In this document: positions 44,076 to 57,800 of the stretch, piece after piece
Numbering within the stretch: the stretch's first letter is position 1
Layout: each line of letters begins with the position of its first letter
Assembly (NCBI GenBank): GCA_032173965.1
Contig: CM063290.1
Span: forward strand, 12,239,501-12,303,500
From: Sitta carolinensis
Taxonomy: Eukaryota > Chordata > Aves > Passeriformes > Sittidae
Length of the DNA stretch: 64,000 nt
Reading direction: 5' to 3'
Translations under genes and position numbers: made by a program
The notes under the pieces: model-generated
Databases searched by the model: none
Told to the model about the DNA's origin: nothing
Seen by the model: only the letters and a program-made list of their open reading frames with translations

Positions 44076-47000
44076 CACAGAAATATCACCCAAGTCCCCA
44101 GGACATGAAGGAGCACATTCACAACCCCAGACCTCTGGTCTCTGCTGCCTGGTTCAGCTTCTCTTCTCTAGCTTCAGACACCTTCATATTTTTTTGAAAT
44201 ATCATGATTCCCTGAACTTCCATTTATATCCCACACCTGGTCTGTCACTAAGTTTGTGTCAGCATTGCTGCAAGAGTGACAAGGACCCTTCCACTGCTGT
44301 GGGAATTCAGTTTTTCAAACAAAACCTTTCCTAAATACCATGTCTTGTCTATGGACAAGGCAGGCAGCAGCAAATAAATTTTTTAATTTATACTGGGGAC
44401 ACAGGTACAATAAGCAATTCTGTAAATAACATGAAATGCCAGCTGGGAAGGGCTGAAGCTCTCAGGGAATTTTCCTCTTCAGAAAAGCTGATTATTCAAC
44501 AATCTGACATTTAAAGTGTCCTAAATTTCTTAAACTAGACTCATAACTGGAAAATGCAATGGTGGCTATCACCTCTGTAGTGACAAAGGGGAAAATCCAA
44601 GTTCTGATTCCGCTGGCCCCTTCCCCTGCCTGGTATTTTTCCATGGCCTGGTTACCCTTTGGACACATCCCAAGTTCCTTCCTGTGGTGGTCTCTGAAAT
44701 TCATTTAAATCAGGAAATTACTCTGCCTGTTTTTCTCCACAGACTACAGTGTCCAGGCTGACAAATCCCAGCAGGATGGATGTCAACCATGATTTAACCC
44801 TTCATATCCATGGTCAGGCCCTTCTGAAGGCCACCTTTCCTCTCAGTTCAGTGTGCAAGACCACAGCTTCTGGAAAGCTCATTTTTATTTACCCTTGACT
44901 GGATCTTCCTTGACTCCAGCTCATCATCCTCAGGACTGCTCACAGCCCTTGGGATCCAGGTGTTTTTGGTAGGTGCCTGCTTGGCTGCACAGTGGTGTCA
45001 CTTGGGTGCCATTGGTCACTCTCAGGACCCACGGCAGTGAGACCAACACCCCTGGTGCCACAGACTGGACACGAGGGAAGGAGCCACGGGGCTGTGCAGA
45101 GCCTGCTGCTCTGAGAGGAGACCAGAGGTTTTGCAGGTGTGGCTACATGGCAGGGCTTGTCCCGAGGGACAAGTGATTAGCATCAGCTCCTGACAGCTCC
45201 ATCAGCCTTTCTGGAGCATCAGCTCCATGGGGAGGACCAGAGGACCAGAGACTTTACCAAGTCTGCAGCAGTCCTGGCACAAATGCCTATGCAATGACCA
45301 GGCAGAGGTGCCACCTGAGTTCCTGCTGTGAGCACTGGCCGGTGTGAAGGCCAGGCCTGCTTAAAAAGGTTACTTCTGCTTTTTTTAAAGGACTTTCCCA
45401 ATCCCCACGTGGGAACAGATCACACCCATGGTGGGGCATGGCAGCTGTGGCAGATAGCCAAGCATAGATTTGGGGTTGATGTTTAAATTCATATTGGGAA
45501 TGATTTGGAGACCCCAGGTCCTCCTGCAGTGATGATTCATTTGACAAGGTCATGTACATGGGAAACCTCCTAACCTTGGAATTATGGAAGCATAATTCCA
45601 AGCAGGACAAATAGATGGTGCCCACTGACCACAGCAAACTGCCCAGGCTGGTGCATCCTGCAGAGGACCAGGGTCAGGAGTAGGGAACTTAAAGAGATGG
45701 GCTACACCAAAGAGAAGCCAGCCAAGGTTCCTGTATCCTCCAGCTTAAACAGCCAAGCAGAGTCTGTTGCTAGAAGACAAGAAATTGGAAAGGGTGATTA
45801 ATAGAGGCTTGGGAACAAAGTTGACTTGATTTCTTTTGAAATGGAGAGCAGTTCCTCAGACAGCAGCTGGCATGAGCCTGCAGTGGGAAGGGAGATAAAT
45901 GCCTGCCTGGACACAGGCCAGCCCAGTGTGAAAGGAGACACATTAAGGAAACAAACAAACTCATTGCTTTCAGTCTCAAGGTGCTGAGTTGTGCCTATAA
46001 AGCTTCAGCTTGGGCAGGGCCACCCTAGAGCCTGCTGCCCTCTGCCATTACACTGGGAGGCATTGCCAGCAGTGTGGCAGGGTCGCAGCCACCTATACAC
46101 TCCTCCCTGTGTGAGCAGAGCAGATGCCAGCAGGAGACAAACCCTTCCATCAAAGGCAGCTGGACCAGGAGATGTGGGGAGCTGGATTACAGCCCCTGGA
46201 AAAAGTTCCAGAAGTTGGCCAGAATGGAGATCAGAGCTGCTAGTTGTTTCAAAGCCTACATTGCACTCACCCTATAAATCAAACAGGAAGATGCAGCAAA
46301 TTCATCACAGCGAGATCAAATGGATTTCTCACTGGTGTTACGCCAATGCCATGGAGCTTTGCTTCATCTCACTCATTTCCAGGGGCTTTAACTAAAAGCT
46401 TTTTCCCTGCACTGTTTGTGATGTGGGTAAACAAAGCACCAACTCCTGGCCAGAGTAACAGGGAAAGCAACACAGCATCTGTGCTGCACAGCACCTTCTG
46501 CTAAATGGGAAATAGATTGAGGTAAGTACTCCAAACTCATGTGAGGGTGAGGCTCCAGTCCCCCTCACCCAGGAGGATTCAAAAAGAGCTGCTGGTCTCC
46601 CCTGAATTGCTCTAGCTTGCAGCTGTGGCAGGTACTCTAGCCACAAACCACGTGAGGGAATTAGTCTTTCAATTAGAAACAAGCCCCATCTCTTGAGTAG
46701 CCTTCAACACCTAAACAGCTGTAAGTCAAGAAAATGTTTTATTTCCAGAGAGACAGCTGTAAAACCCATTAATGATAGGATAAGGGTTCTAGAGCTGTTA
46801 TTGAGCCACTGGGCTCATTTCTTGCTTTAGTGTTGCATACAATTCAGTTTTCACACAGGACATTTGTTTAGCAGACGTTAATGCAGCAAAGGTAAGTTAA
46901 CTGCATCCAGCATTCACTTACTCCCAAGACACAGTCACATGCTCCCAATGTCACATGCATGACTCCTCTGCCAGGCTGGGGCCAGCACAGCCTCTCCCCA

Positions 47001-48240
47001 CCACAACCACTGATGCACGTGGCCCCAGTGCTGCTTGCTGGCCCCTTAGCAGTTCCCCTGGGCCACACCAGGCAGCTGTCCCTCTGCAGCCCACCTCCAC
47101 CCAGGGCTGCTCATAGGTGCCTGCCTGGGCCAGTTCTGCAGAGTCCCAGCATCATCTTTTGGACTTTGTTCCTCACCTTCACAGTGCTCAGAGTACCCTG
47201 CAAAACCCAGCCCATGAGGACAGGTCCCCTCTTTGCAGCTCCTTTCTTGTACAGGGCGCCTGGACTATTTAATGGCAGCAAATGGGAGTGGGAGGAATGG
47301 GGCAGCTACCCATCCTGGTGCTAATCCCTCTTCCAGAGGGACAATAAAAAAATACAAACATTCCTATAGGAACACTACTCAGCTTTGCACATTGAACAGA
47401 GAGTCTATTAAACCAGACAGCTTCTCCTGAAGCTGGTTCTGTATAGTTTAATTAAACTCTTCAGACACCTTCACATACCCAGCTTTAACAGGAAGGCAGA
47501 AAAACCCCACTGCAAAAGCTCCAGCAAAGTCACACCAGGGCAGAGACCTGACCCCCACTGGGTGGGAGATGGCTGGGGCAGAGGGACTGCTGGCAATGCC
47601 AGTCCTGGACACCTCCATCCCCAATGCCCTGGCGATGCTGAGCTGTAAGTGCAGCCCGTGCTGGCTGCTGTCTGCTCTGAATTGCAGTGCACTGTCCCCA
47701 TTTATTTGATTTATATTGCCTGTAGGAAAATGCTTTTGCTGTCTTCATGCACTCTAAGCATTTGGCTTCAAAATAAAAGCTCTGGGGACCTGTCATCACA
47801 TGCTTTCCTTCCCATAAAGAAAAGGCAAAATCCAGCCTTTTTGAGCTGAATTGCAGAAAAGTGCTCAATCCCACCACTGCTGCTCTGCCTTGCCTGGGAT
47901 GACCTTGCAAAGGTTATTTTTGAAAGCCACTGCCTCCTCCTGCTGCAGTCTGACATTGGAACTGTCATATCCTGCCTTCCTGCTTTACCTGGAGGACTTC
48001 AACAGCCTTTGGAGGAGTCAGAAAAGTAGCAGCATGGCTCAGGTTCTTCCCTGCTGAACAAATGCTCTCAGAACTTGATCCTACATACCCACACGCATGA
48101 GTGCCCCCCACGCTTCCACTGGCATCACATGGATGCCCTGGGCCTCTGTGGGATGGGAATAGGTCATTCCTCTCTGCATCCGGTGAGCTCTGGCAGGATT
48201 TCCTCCTCTCCAGACATGCAGAGGCGTGGGGGAGGCATGT
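44076..48240. other. Intergenic, nothing recognised as a gene
   Basis: Only short, unrelated frames. An AT-rich tract at 46680-46880 carries two copies of ACAGCTGTAA (46715 and 46753), each with a CAGCTG E-box. No repeat family was seen. Confidence 0.5.
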
Positions 48241-48244
48241 GGTG

Positions 48245-48298
48245 GTGTGTGTGCTTGTGTGCTGTGCTCAGTGCTGCTCCTCACACATGCACACACAT
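48245..48298. repeat. Alternating purine-pyrimidine inverted repeat
   Basis: GTGTGTGTGCTTGTGTG (48245-48261) pairs with CACACATGCACACACAT (48282-48298) at 15 of 17 positions around a 20-base loop. GT/CA alternation favours Z-DNA or cruciform structure. Confidence 0.7.
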
Positions 48299-48303
48299 GC
48301 ATG

Positions 48304-51300
48304 ACCCAACACCTCAGCTCCCAGGGATGGTGGCGTGGATATTAATAGCCTGGGTGAGTCCAAAATGAAAGCCCAGATCAGAGTTGCTGGAAAGAATTTC
48401 TCTGCTCTTGGGAATAAGGAGAGAAAATTCAGTTCTCTGATTTCTCCCAGTGCAGGTACTGGTTTCTTTCTCACCTCAGACACTTTTGTGCAGTGCAGTT
48501 TCTTTGGCCCATGACACAGACACATAGACTGTGGGAGATGTCACTGCTGGCAGGGATACCAGGCAGCTGCAGTGTGCTCTGGGCTCTGCTTTCCTCCAGA
48601 CACCTTCACACATCTACCTAGCACCTCTACAGCTATCCAGGCACCCATCCACAGGAGCTTCCCTGCCAGCCCACCAGCAGCCAGGGAGCTCATTCCTTAC
48701 CCTAAGAGGAAGAAAAAGAAATATTTTAATTATTTAATTTGCAATTGACTCCAGTCCCTCAGATCAAGACAATCAGTACAGCATGATGAAAAATCCAAAG
48801 CACTGTTTTGCTCTAAAATGTTTCCCTTGCTCCCACAACACTGTTGCTGCAGTAGCAGATCTCACTCCTGTCTCTCACTTTATCTTTGCCTCTCCTCCCT
48901 CCCCCTCCTGTTTTTCCCATCTGTGTTTGGAGCAGAGGAAGTGGAGATGAAACACAGGCTGCTGACTCTTCCTGCGGGCTCTGGATTGCCCAAACCAATC
49001 GACTTAGTTCAGTCTCTGCCTTTCTCTGCCCGCTTCTGACAAGCTCTGAAAAGATCATGATGTATTTACTCTGCTCCCAGGGCAGTGAGGAAGATGAAGC
49101 ATGAGTGCTCAGTGTATTGGCACAGAAATGACAAAGAAAGGCTGTGCAAATGCAGCGGTCAGAGGATTCAGAAAGCTCTGACCTGACCCAGCTCAGGGCC
49201 CTGGTTAAACGATTTGCTGAGGCTGTGCAAGCGTCAAACAATGTGCTGCTGGCTGCACAAACTACCTGCTTATTCCCTTTGTTAGGGTTTACACATACAC
49301 ACGATGCCTCTGAAGGAATAAAAAATGGGTCTTGAAAGCTCCTACCGATTCTGCAGTGAACGGTGGCATTAAGGATGTGGAGGGAGGTGACCCCACCAGC
49401 TCACGGTTCATTCAGCAGCAGCTCGTGGGTGTTGCTCACCAGAGAGCAGAGCCGTCTCTGGCAGCTCCCTGCCCTACTTCTCTTTCAGAAATACATAATT
49501 GTGACATTGTGTTACATAATTTATCATGTTACATCGAGATTGGGGCCATCCTTGTGCAGCTTATTCTTCTGGGTATTTGAGCTGCCAGGGAGGAGAGACA
49601 AGATGTGCAACCCCACCAAGAGCCACTACTTTAGAAAAAGCTTTCAGAGTTTGGAACAGGCTGAGGCACCCTATCCATGAGAACACAATCAAAAGGAGTT
49701 GCACAAACAGAGCTTGGTCTGACCTGTGAGATGGCATCTGACTGCACCATGTATGTGCACAGCTCCCTGGCACACTGCTCTAACTACAGGGTGTTGAAAA
49801 GGACCCCAGCACACCAGCAGAACTCTCCCCAGACAGCCTGTTCCTTTTCCAGTGCTTCCTTATGTGTTGACCAAGGGCCCAAGAAAAGGGCAGCTGTGGG
49901 TGGGTGAAATCCTCCCCACCACTGCCAACCTCACAGGGGGCACCTGCAGCGTGGGCTGTAGAGCCAGGCAAGCCAGTGTTTGCTGGACAAGCACCCTCCC
50001 AGAGCAGTGTTACACACTCACAGCCACAGGCAGGCTAAACTGCCAGCAAACATCTGTGCAGAGCAGCAGGAACTGTGGTGCCAGGGCTCCTTTCCCAGAG
50101 GGTGCTAATGCAACCAGAGGCTCCAGGCACCAGCACCCCCATGGCAGATCCACACCTCCCACAGGACAAGCTTCTTGTGAGCTACGTTTCCTCCTCCTCC
50201 CCTCACCAACAGGATGAGGTTCAGCCTGTCCTGGGACAGGCGCTGCCTTGGGCCCTGTCTTTGCACTCCAGTGCAGCCTGAGCTGCAGCTCCCTGTCCTT
50301 GGCAGGTGGCATTTCACTAGTGTCCAACAATCCACCGTGGCAGCTGCCTCTCTCATCCCACGAGAGGCAGGATGGGCAGCTCCAGCCTTCAGCCTCCCCC
50401 ATGCCAGAGTGGCAGGTGTGTGTCAGCTGCTGGGGTGATGAGTTTTGAAGGGACAGCAGAAATTCCTGCACAAATCCACCCAGCTGTTTACCCTGGAAAT
50501 GAGTCTATTAGCCCCAGGAATTATGACACTGCCCCATCCCTGGAGCCTCCAGCCTTCACCCAAGGAAAGCATGTCCAGCTACAGGATCATCAGGAAGGGG
50601 ATACTGACCATGCCTGGGCCAGAGCAGAGGTGCTGTGGACAGTCACTGCTCATGATACTTGCCAATGCCACAGTGGTGCCCTGTGTCTGCCCACCACTGT
50701 TGAGCCCCAGAACAGCTTTTTAACCACTGCCTGCCCCAAACCTTGCCACAAGACAGGGGTGCTCAACAAGGCACCATCAGGAACCGATGGCACACAGCAA
50801 ACAGTCCTTGCTGTTCCCAGAGGGAACTTCCTTGTCCCATTAAAGTTTTTAAGTGATTGCCATAGGATTTTGCTGAGTCAAAGCCTGTTCAGTGCAGGAG
50901 CCACTGCAGCATGGTACCCTGGAGCTGCGGGAAGGATGGTTGCAAATCCAGCAACAGGCAGAGCACGGGGCCTCAGCTGGAAGAGTCACAGGGGAAGAAA
51001 TATTCCAGTACCACCAAACCTCCCAATAGCCTAACAGCCAAGGCACTCAGGTACACAGTTAAGCACCTTACTGTCAAGGGAGAGAGAGGTTTGGAAAACA
51101 GAGCTGTTGTCCTTCTTTTTCAAAGAAGACTACAGCTTGTCCTGCCTGACAGGCTGGGTTGATGCCTCACAATCCAGTTTCCTCAAGGGCTTTTAATGCC
51201 ACCCGAGATAAGTTAAAAACATTGCTTACAAACAGATGCTCTGACCAAGTCTGAAGGGCAAGAGAGAATTAGGGATGCCATTTGGTTATTACAAGCAGCT

Positions 51301-51684
51301 CCAAGGGGATCAGCTCTTGGTATTGCATAATTTAATACTTTAACCAATTAACTAAATGACTAGAAAAGTCTTTCCTGGTAAGACAAGCAGATGACACAAG
51401 GTGATGGTGCCATAAACAGCAAGGAGCACATGCTGCTAGTGCCAGTGATCTGAGTCACCCAGGGAACAGCCCCAAATACACCTTGAAACTGTGAGCACAA
51501 GGGCAGGCTGGGACCTGAGGGCACAAATGCTGTGAAGGATGAGAGACTCGGAACAGGGAAGCAACGGCTGAGGACGTGACCTAGGGACCACAGCTGATGG
51601 AAGCAACCAGGCTGCCCTGCAATGATGAGGCCATTGACAAGTCACTGTTCTGTGATAGACACAGCACCTAGAGAAAAAGAAAAT
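48304..51684. other. Intergenic, nothing recognised as a gene
   Basis: A 220-codon plus-strand frame (50372-51034) has no family signature, no conserved motif and no start context to support it. No repeat or CpG island seen. Confidence 0.5.
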
Positions 51685-51850
51685 AAAGGTTAGAAAAGAT
51701 CTCTGGAGGTCTCTGGTGCAACCTTCTGCTCTCATCAAGACTGTTGCAAACACTGGATCAAAACAATTGAGTTTTGGAGATCTCCAAGAACAGAGATATT
51801 GCCCAGCACCCCTTTCCCCAGTGACTCCTCCAGTGACCAGGCCCAAGCCC
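51685..51850 (-). mobile_element. CR1 LINE fragment, minus orientation
   Basis: Matches the reverse complement of the CR1 3' region in order: GGTTAGAAAAGATCTCTGGA, CTCTGGTGCAACCTTCTGCT, AGTTTTGGAGATCTCCAAGA, ACAGAGATATTGCCCAG. Diverged and without coding capacity. Confidence 0.75.
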
Positions 51851-54240
51851 ACATCAAGCTCCTGACACAAAAAAATGGGAAAGAGGTGCCTGACCAATAA
51901 AACAGGCCTTTGAAGTGAAGGGTATGAAGGATAAGACTTTTCAGGTGTAGGTGGTATACACAGACATGTCAGAAGAAATGAATGCTCCATCACTGCTCGA
52001 AGAGACCAAACAACACCTCATGGCTAAAATATAACACCTAACAAAAGTCACTTGAATTGCATTAGTAGTTTTTCTACAGTGAGATAGATCAGACACTGAC
52101 AAACTACTGCAAACTGGAGGAACCAAGTGTTGCTGCAGGTCTTAAGCATACGGAAAAGCCACCCCTCCACCATGAGCAGAGGGGTATTTGTACCTGCCTG
52201 CAGCTACCCAAATAGCCTAAGTATCTGCAAACACCTAAACAGCCTCACCAGAAGCATCTGCCTGCATGAAGCCAGTAGTCTGACAGTAACAAAAGCCAGT
52301 GAGGGCAAAGGTCAGCCTAATGCAGCTGTCCTTCCAAGGTGGCAGCCGATGGGCGGCTGTGAGGAGCCCCTGCACCAGCTGAATCAGCCTTCCATCATAC
52401 CTCTGTTAAGCCTTTTTGTGCTGCTCATACCTACAGTCACCTCTCATTGCATCTTCCCAGGGTGTGGGCACAGGGCAGGAGTTGGGGAGCAGCGCCCTGT
52501 GCTCTGGGATGTTGTTCTTCCCGTGGCCATCTTCCTACTTCCTTCCTCTCCTTGTGACTGAGTCAGTCCCTGTGCAATCCCAGAGTGATGACAGCAAATA
52601 GGCACGGGGCCTGCATCCCCGTGGCAATGTCCTGGGGCTGGGATGGGTGGTGCCCTGGGGTGTGGGGCAGCAAGCTGGGGAGCAAGTGATGCTCGACACA
52701 CAGCTCAGGGGCTATCACACAATTTGGTCCCCACTCTGTGGATGTGGAGCCCTCAGGTTGCACCAGGCTCTGCTTCTGCATGCGGTTCTGCTCAGAAGTG
52801 CAGAGAGGCATTTGGAGTGCAGGGCAACCCATGCATTTGTTGGGGTGAGGATGGCCAGGCAGGGCAGGTGCATGGGGCTGGAGCAGGGTCATGGCCTGGG
52901 GTGCTTCCATTTAGCCCAGTTGGAGACCTCATCATTCCCAGACACCTAAAATTGCTGCCACCCAGCTCTTGCGTGATCCACAGGCAGAAATATGTCCCAG
53001 ACATGCAGTGACCTTCTTCAAAGAGTGTACAATTAAAAAGCAAGTTTGTAATTTGATAATTCGTAGAGAAGAAATTAATTGTTAGCTGTACCTTGCCTGC
53101 CTGCTGTGATGACTGGGGCTCATGCTGGCGCGGGAGCCCTTGGGAAGGGTAATGACTGGGGAGGGATCCTCAGGATTCCAGCCCAGTATTGGGAGATGCT
53201 GCTCACCTGACAACCTCAGCCTTGGCCGTGCACGTGTGTGCACCCAGATACTCAGGATACAGCATTTGTTTCCTGCAGCAGGGGCAGGAACCTTCTGAGG
53301 CAATCACCAACCTGCTCCAGCTGTGCTTCTTTTGGGGAAAGAGGGAGCTGTACACAACTTTGAAAGCAGGTTTCTTTATATTTTCTTATTCCTATTGGAA
53401 CCAAACCTGTTTTCTGTGTAAAATCCCAGCAGCAGAGCCAATGTGCTGCTAGGGATGGGCCCATGGAGAGACCTCAGCCCAGCACAGCACAGCAATGAGG
53501 AGCCTCTTGCCTCATGGATCTGCTCCTTTGGAGCATTGCCTCGCAGGGTGCCCACATTTCCACTCCCAGGGAGCCCCCTCCCTGTGCTTTGGGTGTTGGC
53601 TCCTGTGCTGTAAATCGTGTGTGGGGTAGCATAAAGGCTTATCTGCCCCTCCTGGGATGAAAGGCAACCACTGCATCCACCCTGCAGGAAACTGCCCAGC
53701 CACCCACCTCCACCTCTGCTCTGCCTTGGTGTAATGGCTGGAGAGCCCAAGCGGAGCAGCACCTGCTGGTCCTTGCCCACACAGAGCACCACAGCCCACT
53801 GGAGCAGTCAGTGGGTTGGAAATCTGGGAATCTTTGTCCTGGAACAGGATGTGCAAATGGATATGCCAAAGAAGAGGCCAAGAACTGTCCCAGCACGTGT
53901 CAGCCTAACCCCCCCAAAATTGTGTCCAGAGCATGATACAGGTCTGCACATCTCAGGGTAAAGGCAGTTGCAAAAATAAAGACCAGAATAAAAGGCATAA
54001 TTCTGTGAAAAGCTGCTTGAACATCATGAGACTGTTGAAAGAAGTGGTGAGCACAAGGAGAAATCTCTACCCTGACCAGAAAGGCAGAGTGTGACAAATC
54101 ATGTAGGCAGCAACCCAGAAAAGGAGAGGTATTTGATAAATATTTCTGTACAGCATTTGGAAGGCAAAAGCTAAACAATACAGCATGTTATAAAATAAAA
54201 TATAATCACAATAAAACACTTTCCATCCTACGAGGGCTTC
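51851..54240. other. Intergenic, nothing recognised as a gene
   Basis: Short frames only; AT-rich and A-rich sequence at 53960-54230 before the CpG-rich patch. Confidence 0.5.
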
Positions 54241-54469
54241 AGGAAGATGTTAAACAATAGCTACCGGGGTTAGATTTTTAAATCGGCAGGTGTGACACAT
54301 CGGTGAGCGTAAAAAGGAGCCGGGGAAGGAGCACCTAATTAGCTCCTGTGGGTCCCTGGGACTTCCCCCGGGGTCCCAGTGCTGGCACAGTGCCCGTGCC
54401 TCCATGGAGTAAACAGGATGTCCCAGGCGGCTCCGGCTGACATCAGTCCTGTGCCGAGGGCTGAAACGG

Positions 54470-54850
54470 CCCTGACCGGATTCGGCTGATAACGGTTTGA
54501 AATGGGGAATTATCGTTAGTGTCAATTAGCACCATTTTATGAAAAAGAGATCTCGGCATATCTCTGTTCTTGCGATTGTCCCTATCAGCGAGGCCGGTGA
54601 CGGCGCTGATGTAAGCGGCTTGCGTAAGGCTTTTGGCACTCCGGCTGCTGGGAGCCCCGGCGGGAGCTGCTGCGCTGCCAATCCGGGCTCTGCCGAGCTC
54701 CCAGCCCGGCTGCTCAGCCGCCTGTGTCCGGGGCCTCCGGGGATCGATCCTCAGCCCTCCCTTATTCAACACCTCGCGCTGCCCGGGCTCTGGTGAAGCC
54801 ACCCTGGCACTCCTGGTGCCAGGAGCGGGCTGTACTGCCAGCACAGCACC
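54470..54850. promoter_or_regulatory. Isolated CpG-rich patch with adjacent AT-rich core
   Basis: From 54590 to about 54800 CpG frequency rises well above the flanks. It is preceded by a complex AT-rich block (54480-54590: GGGAATTATCGTTAGTGTCA, ATTAGCACCATTTTATG, GATCTCGGCATATCTC) with several retained CpGs. A CCAAT (GCTGCCAATCCGG) is near 54677. Candidate distal enhancer or start site of an unannotated noncoding transcript. The 144-codon plus-strand frame is not protein-like. Confidence 0.45.
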
Positions 54851-57800
54851 CGGCACAGGGCAAGGGGGCTGCACCTGGGTGGCTGGGGATAATCCCCCCT
54901 GGAGAAAAGATGCCTCTGTAGGGAAGGGACCGAACAGAGCTGTCCAGGAGAGATCTGCAGCCTCCCTGGAAGCCAGGCCCAGTGTGAGGTCAGCATCTCC
55001 AGAGGCAGAAAAACTGGGAAAAGCTCAAAGAAGAAGCCAAGGACCAAGGAAGGAATCAGAAGACTGACTTTTAATGGACACCATCAATGCGGACCAGAAA
55101 AAGAGGCTAAAGGGCTAACTTGATCCCAGCTTATTAAAGCTCTTTTTGATGTGATTAAGTGTTTGGCAGTGCCTCTGTTTGGCAGACAAGGATGAGAGAA
55201 GACTGTGATTAGAAGTAAGGCATGGATTCAGTGTGTGAGTATGTGAGCACCCTCTGAAACATCCTGTCAAAGCCTGTGGGGAGTTCCCCATCCCTGGCAA
55301 TGCTGTGACCAAGATGTGGGGAGGCTCAGTGTGACACAGCCCTGCAGCTTCACAATGGACAAAATCTGTGTTGACAGAGCAGCCCCCTACTGTGGGCCTT
55401 GTCCTTGTGCCAGCCCTGTTTGGTGGGATGCACTGGGGCCGAAGGCAGAGGGAGAAGCTGTTGATGGGCTTTCATAACTATTGACATAACAACGGTCTCA
55501 GGGAGGGATCTGGATTTACAGCTGGCCCTCCCTGTCTGGCTAAGCCCTGTCCTTCACCATTTACCTGGAGCAACAAATCATACTCCCCATGGACTTGTCA
55601 CTTAACCGGCTTTTGATGGATGCCTCTCACAGAATTCTAGGTGAAGGCAACTGGTTGCTTCATTCTAGAAGACAGTTTGCTGCTGACAAGAAGCAGTGAA
55701 GAAAGTTTGGCTGATTAATATACTGTCTTTTTTGACATCCATGCTAGAAATAGAGGAGTGGATAAAAAGGTGATGATAAGCAGTGTGATTGCAGACCCAT
55801 GAGGGAAATGAACATATACTTCAAATTGGAGGCAGCAGAGCACAGCCCAACTGACAATTAAAGATGGATTCTGCAATCTGTCCTCATGTGGAGGCCACTG
55901 GCTTCCCTGTAATTTAGGGCGTAATTGGAGTAATTACTCAGAGCTCACCCTAAGGAGCATGGTGGAACATCATTTTGGGTTGTTTCTCTCGCTGGTGATG
56001 TGATAGCTTCTTGTAAATCACTCTGAAGTACCTGGCTGTGATGCTGAAGGAACTGGGCATAGGCTGTGCTGGCCCCTGTGTCCAGCTTGTGAGAACAGAG
56101 CAAGAGTGCTTCAGCAGCAGAGGTAGTGCTCATAAATTAATTGCTGTGCAATTATTTAATTCATGCTCCTCTTTTCCCCCACAGTTTTCCCAATAAGCAT
56201 TGCTGGGCAGGCTGGGCTGCCTGCAATCCCTGCTCTGCATTCAGAGCTGCATCTAATCCCTTCCAGCAGGCAGCTGCCTTTCCTGTTTTGCTCCCCCTGT
56301 CCCAGACTCAGCACACTCCTCCTAAACAGCCCTCTGCCAGTGGCTGTCTCTCTTCCCTGTGACTTGGAGATGTGCCCTGGTGGTTCAGTCCTGCTGCAAA
56401 CCATCCATCACTGGCGCAGCAAGGGTCACTCACTTCAGTGAAGGTGTCCAAGGCATGCCATGCTGTGGTTATTATGGCAATATCCTAGATACTGATCCGT
56501 GGGCTGCTGCTGGCAGTGTCCAGTCCCCAGACCAGTTCTGTGGCTGCAGTGAGTCTGCAGAATCCCCTGCATCCCAGTCCAGCCAGAGGCTGGCACTCCC
56601 AGATGGCAGACCTCCCCAGCATCCCACCCAGTGAGCCAGCTGGGGCTGAGGAACCCTAGGCTGAGAGCCACAGGCACACAGGCAGGGCAAGGAGGGTGAA
56701 GCCACACACCAGCCCAGGGGACACAGGACATTTATGTGCCACATTGGGAATATCAGCTGAGCAGTGGGTTTTGCAGAGGACACTGGGCAGCATGTGGCTA
56801 GGAGGTGCCTGCACCATGAAGCCAGGGGGACAGCAAAGCAGGGGCAGACGGACCTGTCCTGTCTCAACGTGTCCATCTCCAGTAGAGCCAAGAGCAGCAC
56901 TGACAGGTGTGAAGGTGTGGGTGACCCTGGGGGAGCAGCAGGGTGCTGTGAGGATTTTGAAACTCAAAGGGCAGAAGGCTTCGTGCTTCATGAGCAACAG
57001 GGCACAGGCTGGCCTATAGCCCAGTTTTTATGGCTCTTCTTCCCAATGGAGGAGTTCAGCAACACTGGAAGTCAGACTGTGGCATTATGCAAGACTGGTC
57101 CTGGCTGTTTATTGCTTCTCAGAAGCCATGCAGTAATCCTGCTCTGGGCTCCCCAGAGTGTAACCTGTGAGAAGCATGCATGCTGCAGACCATGAGGGCC
57201 TCCTTCCCTCGGGCCACTGTTCTCAGGGAGCTTGGGACATCACACTCCAGCAGGCAGGGAGCCTGCTCTGCAAGGTGCCCACTTGGCTGGAGCTTGTGGT
57301 ACTTCCCAGCACCGGATCAAGGACACAGTCATTTTTCCTGGCTGTGGCAGTGCTCTGCCAGGAGGTGTTGATTAGCTTGGCAAGTTGCTAATTGCCAGGA
57401 AGGGCCCAGCACAGAGGTCAGGGTGGCTGTTCTGTGGGAAGAGGGAGGTCAGGACACCTCAGTTAAGTGTGTGGATGCTCAGGGAGAAGGGGCTGCACCA
57501 GTGCCAGGGCTGGAAAAACCCTTCTGCTGAAGCATGGCTCCCTTTTAAACTCCACCAGTATTGAAAAAACACAGCCAAATGTCGGTCTGTGTCTCATCTC
57601 AAATCAGCACCTCACATGCTGCAGGAAAACAAAGTCCACAATATCCAAAAAAGCTCCTCCAAGGTGCACCAAGACAGCTGGGCCACAGCTGCATGGTGAA
57701 CTTCTCCTTGACCTGTGCTTAATAACCACCAGCACCTCCCTCCTCAGTTTTAACGTCTTTCTTTTTAAATTATTTTTTTCCCCAAATCACCTGCAGCTCT

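Noticed and set aside
50372..51034. 220-codon plus-strand frame
   Set aside because: No domain, no splice or promoter context, and an erratic composition; long frames arise by chance at this GC.
51436..51993. 185-codon minus-strand frame
   Set aside because: Runs through a CR1 fragment and unrelated flanks; no family signature.
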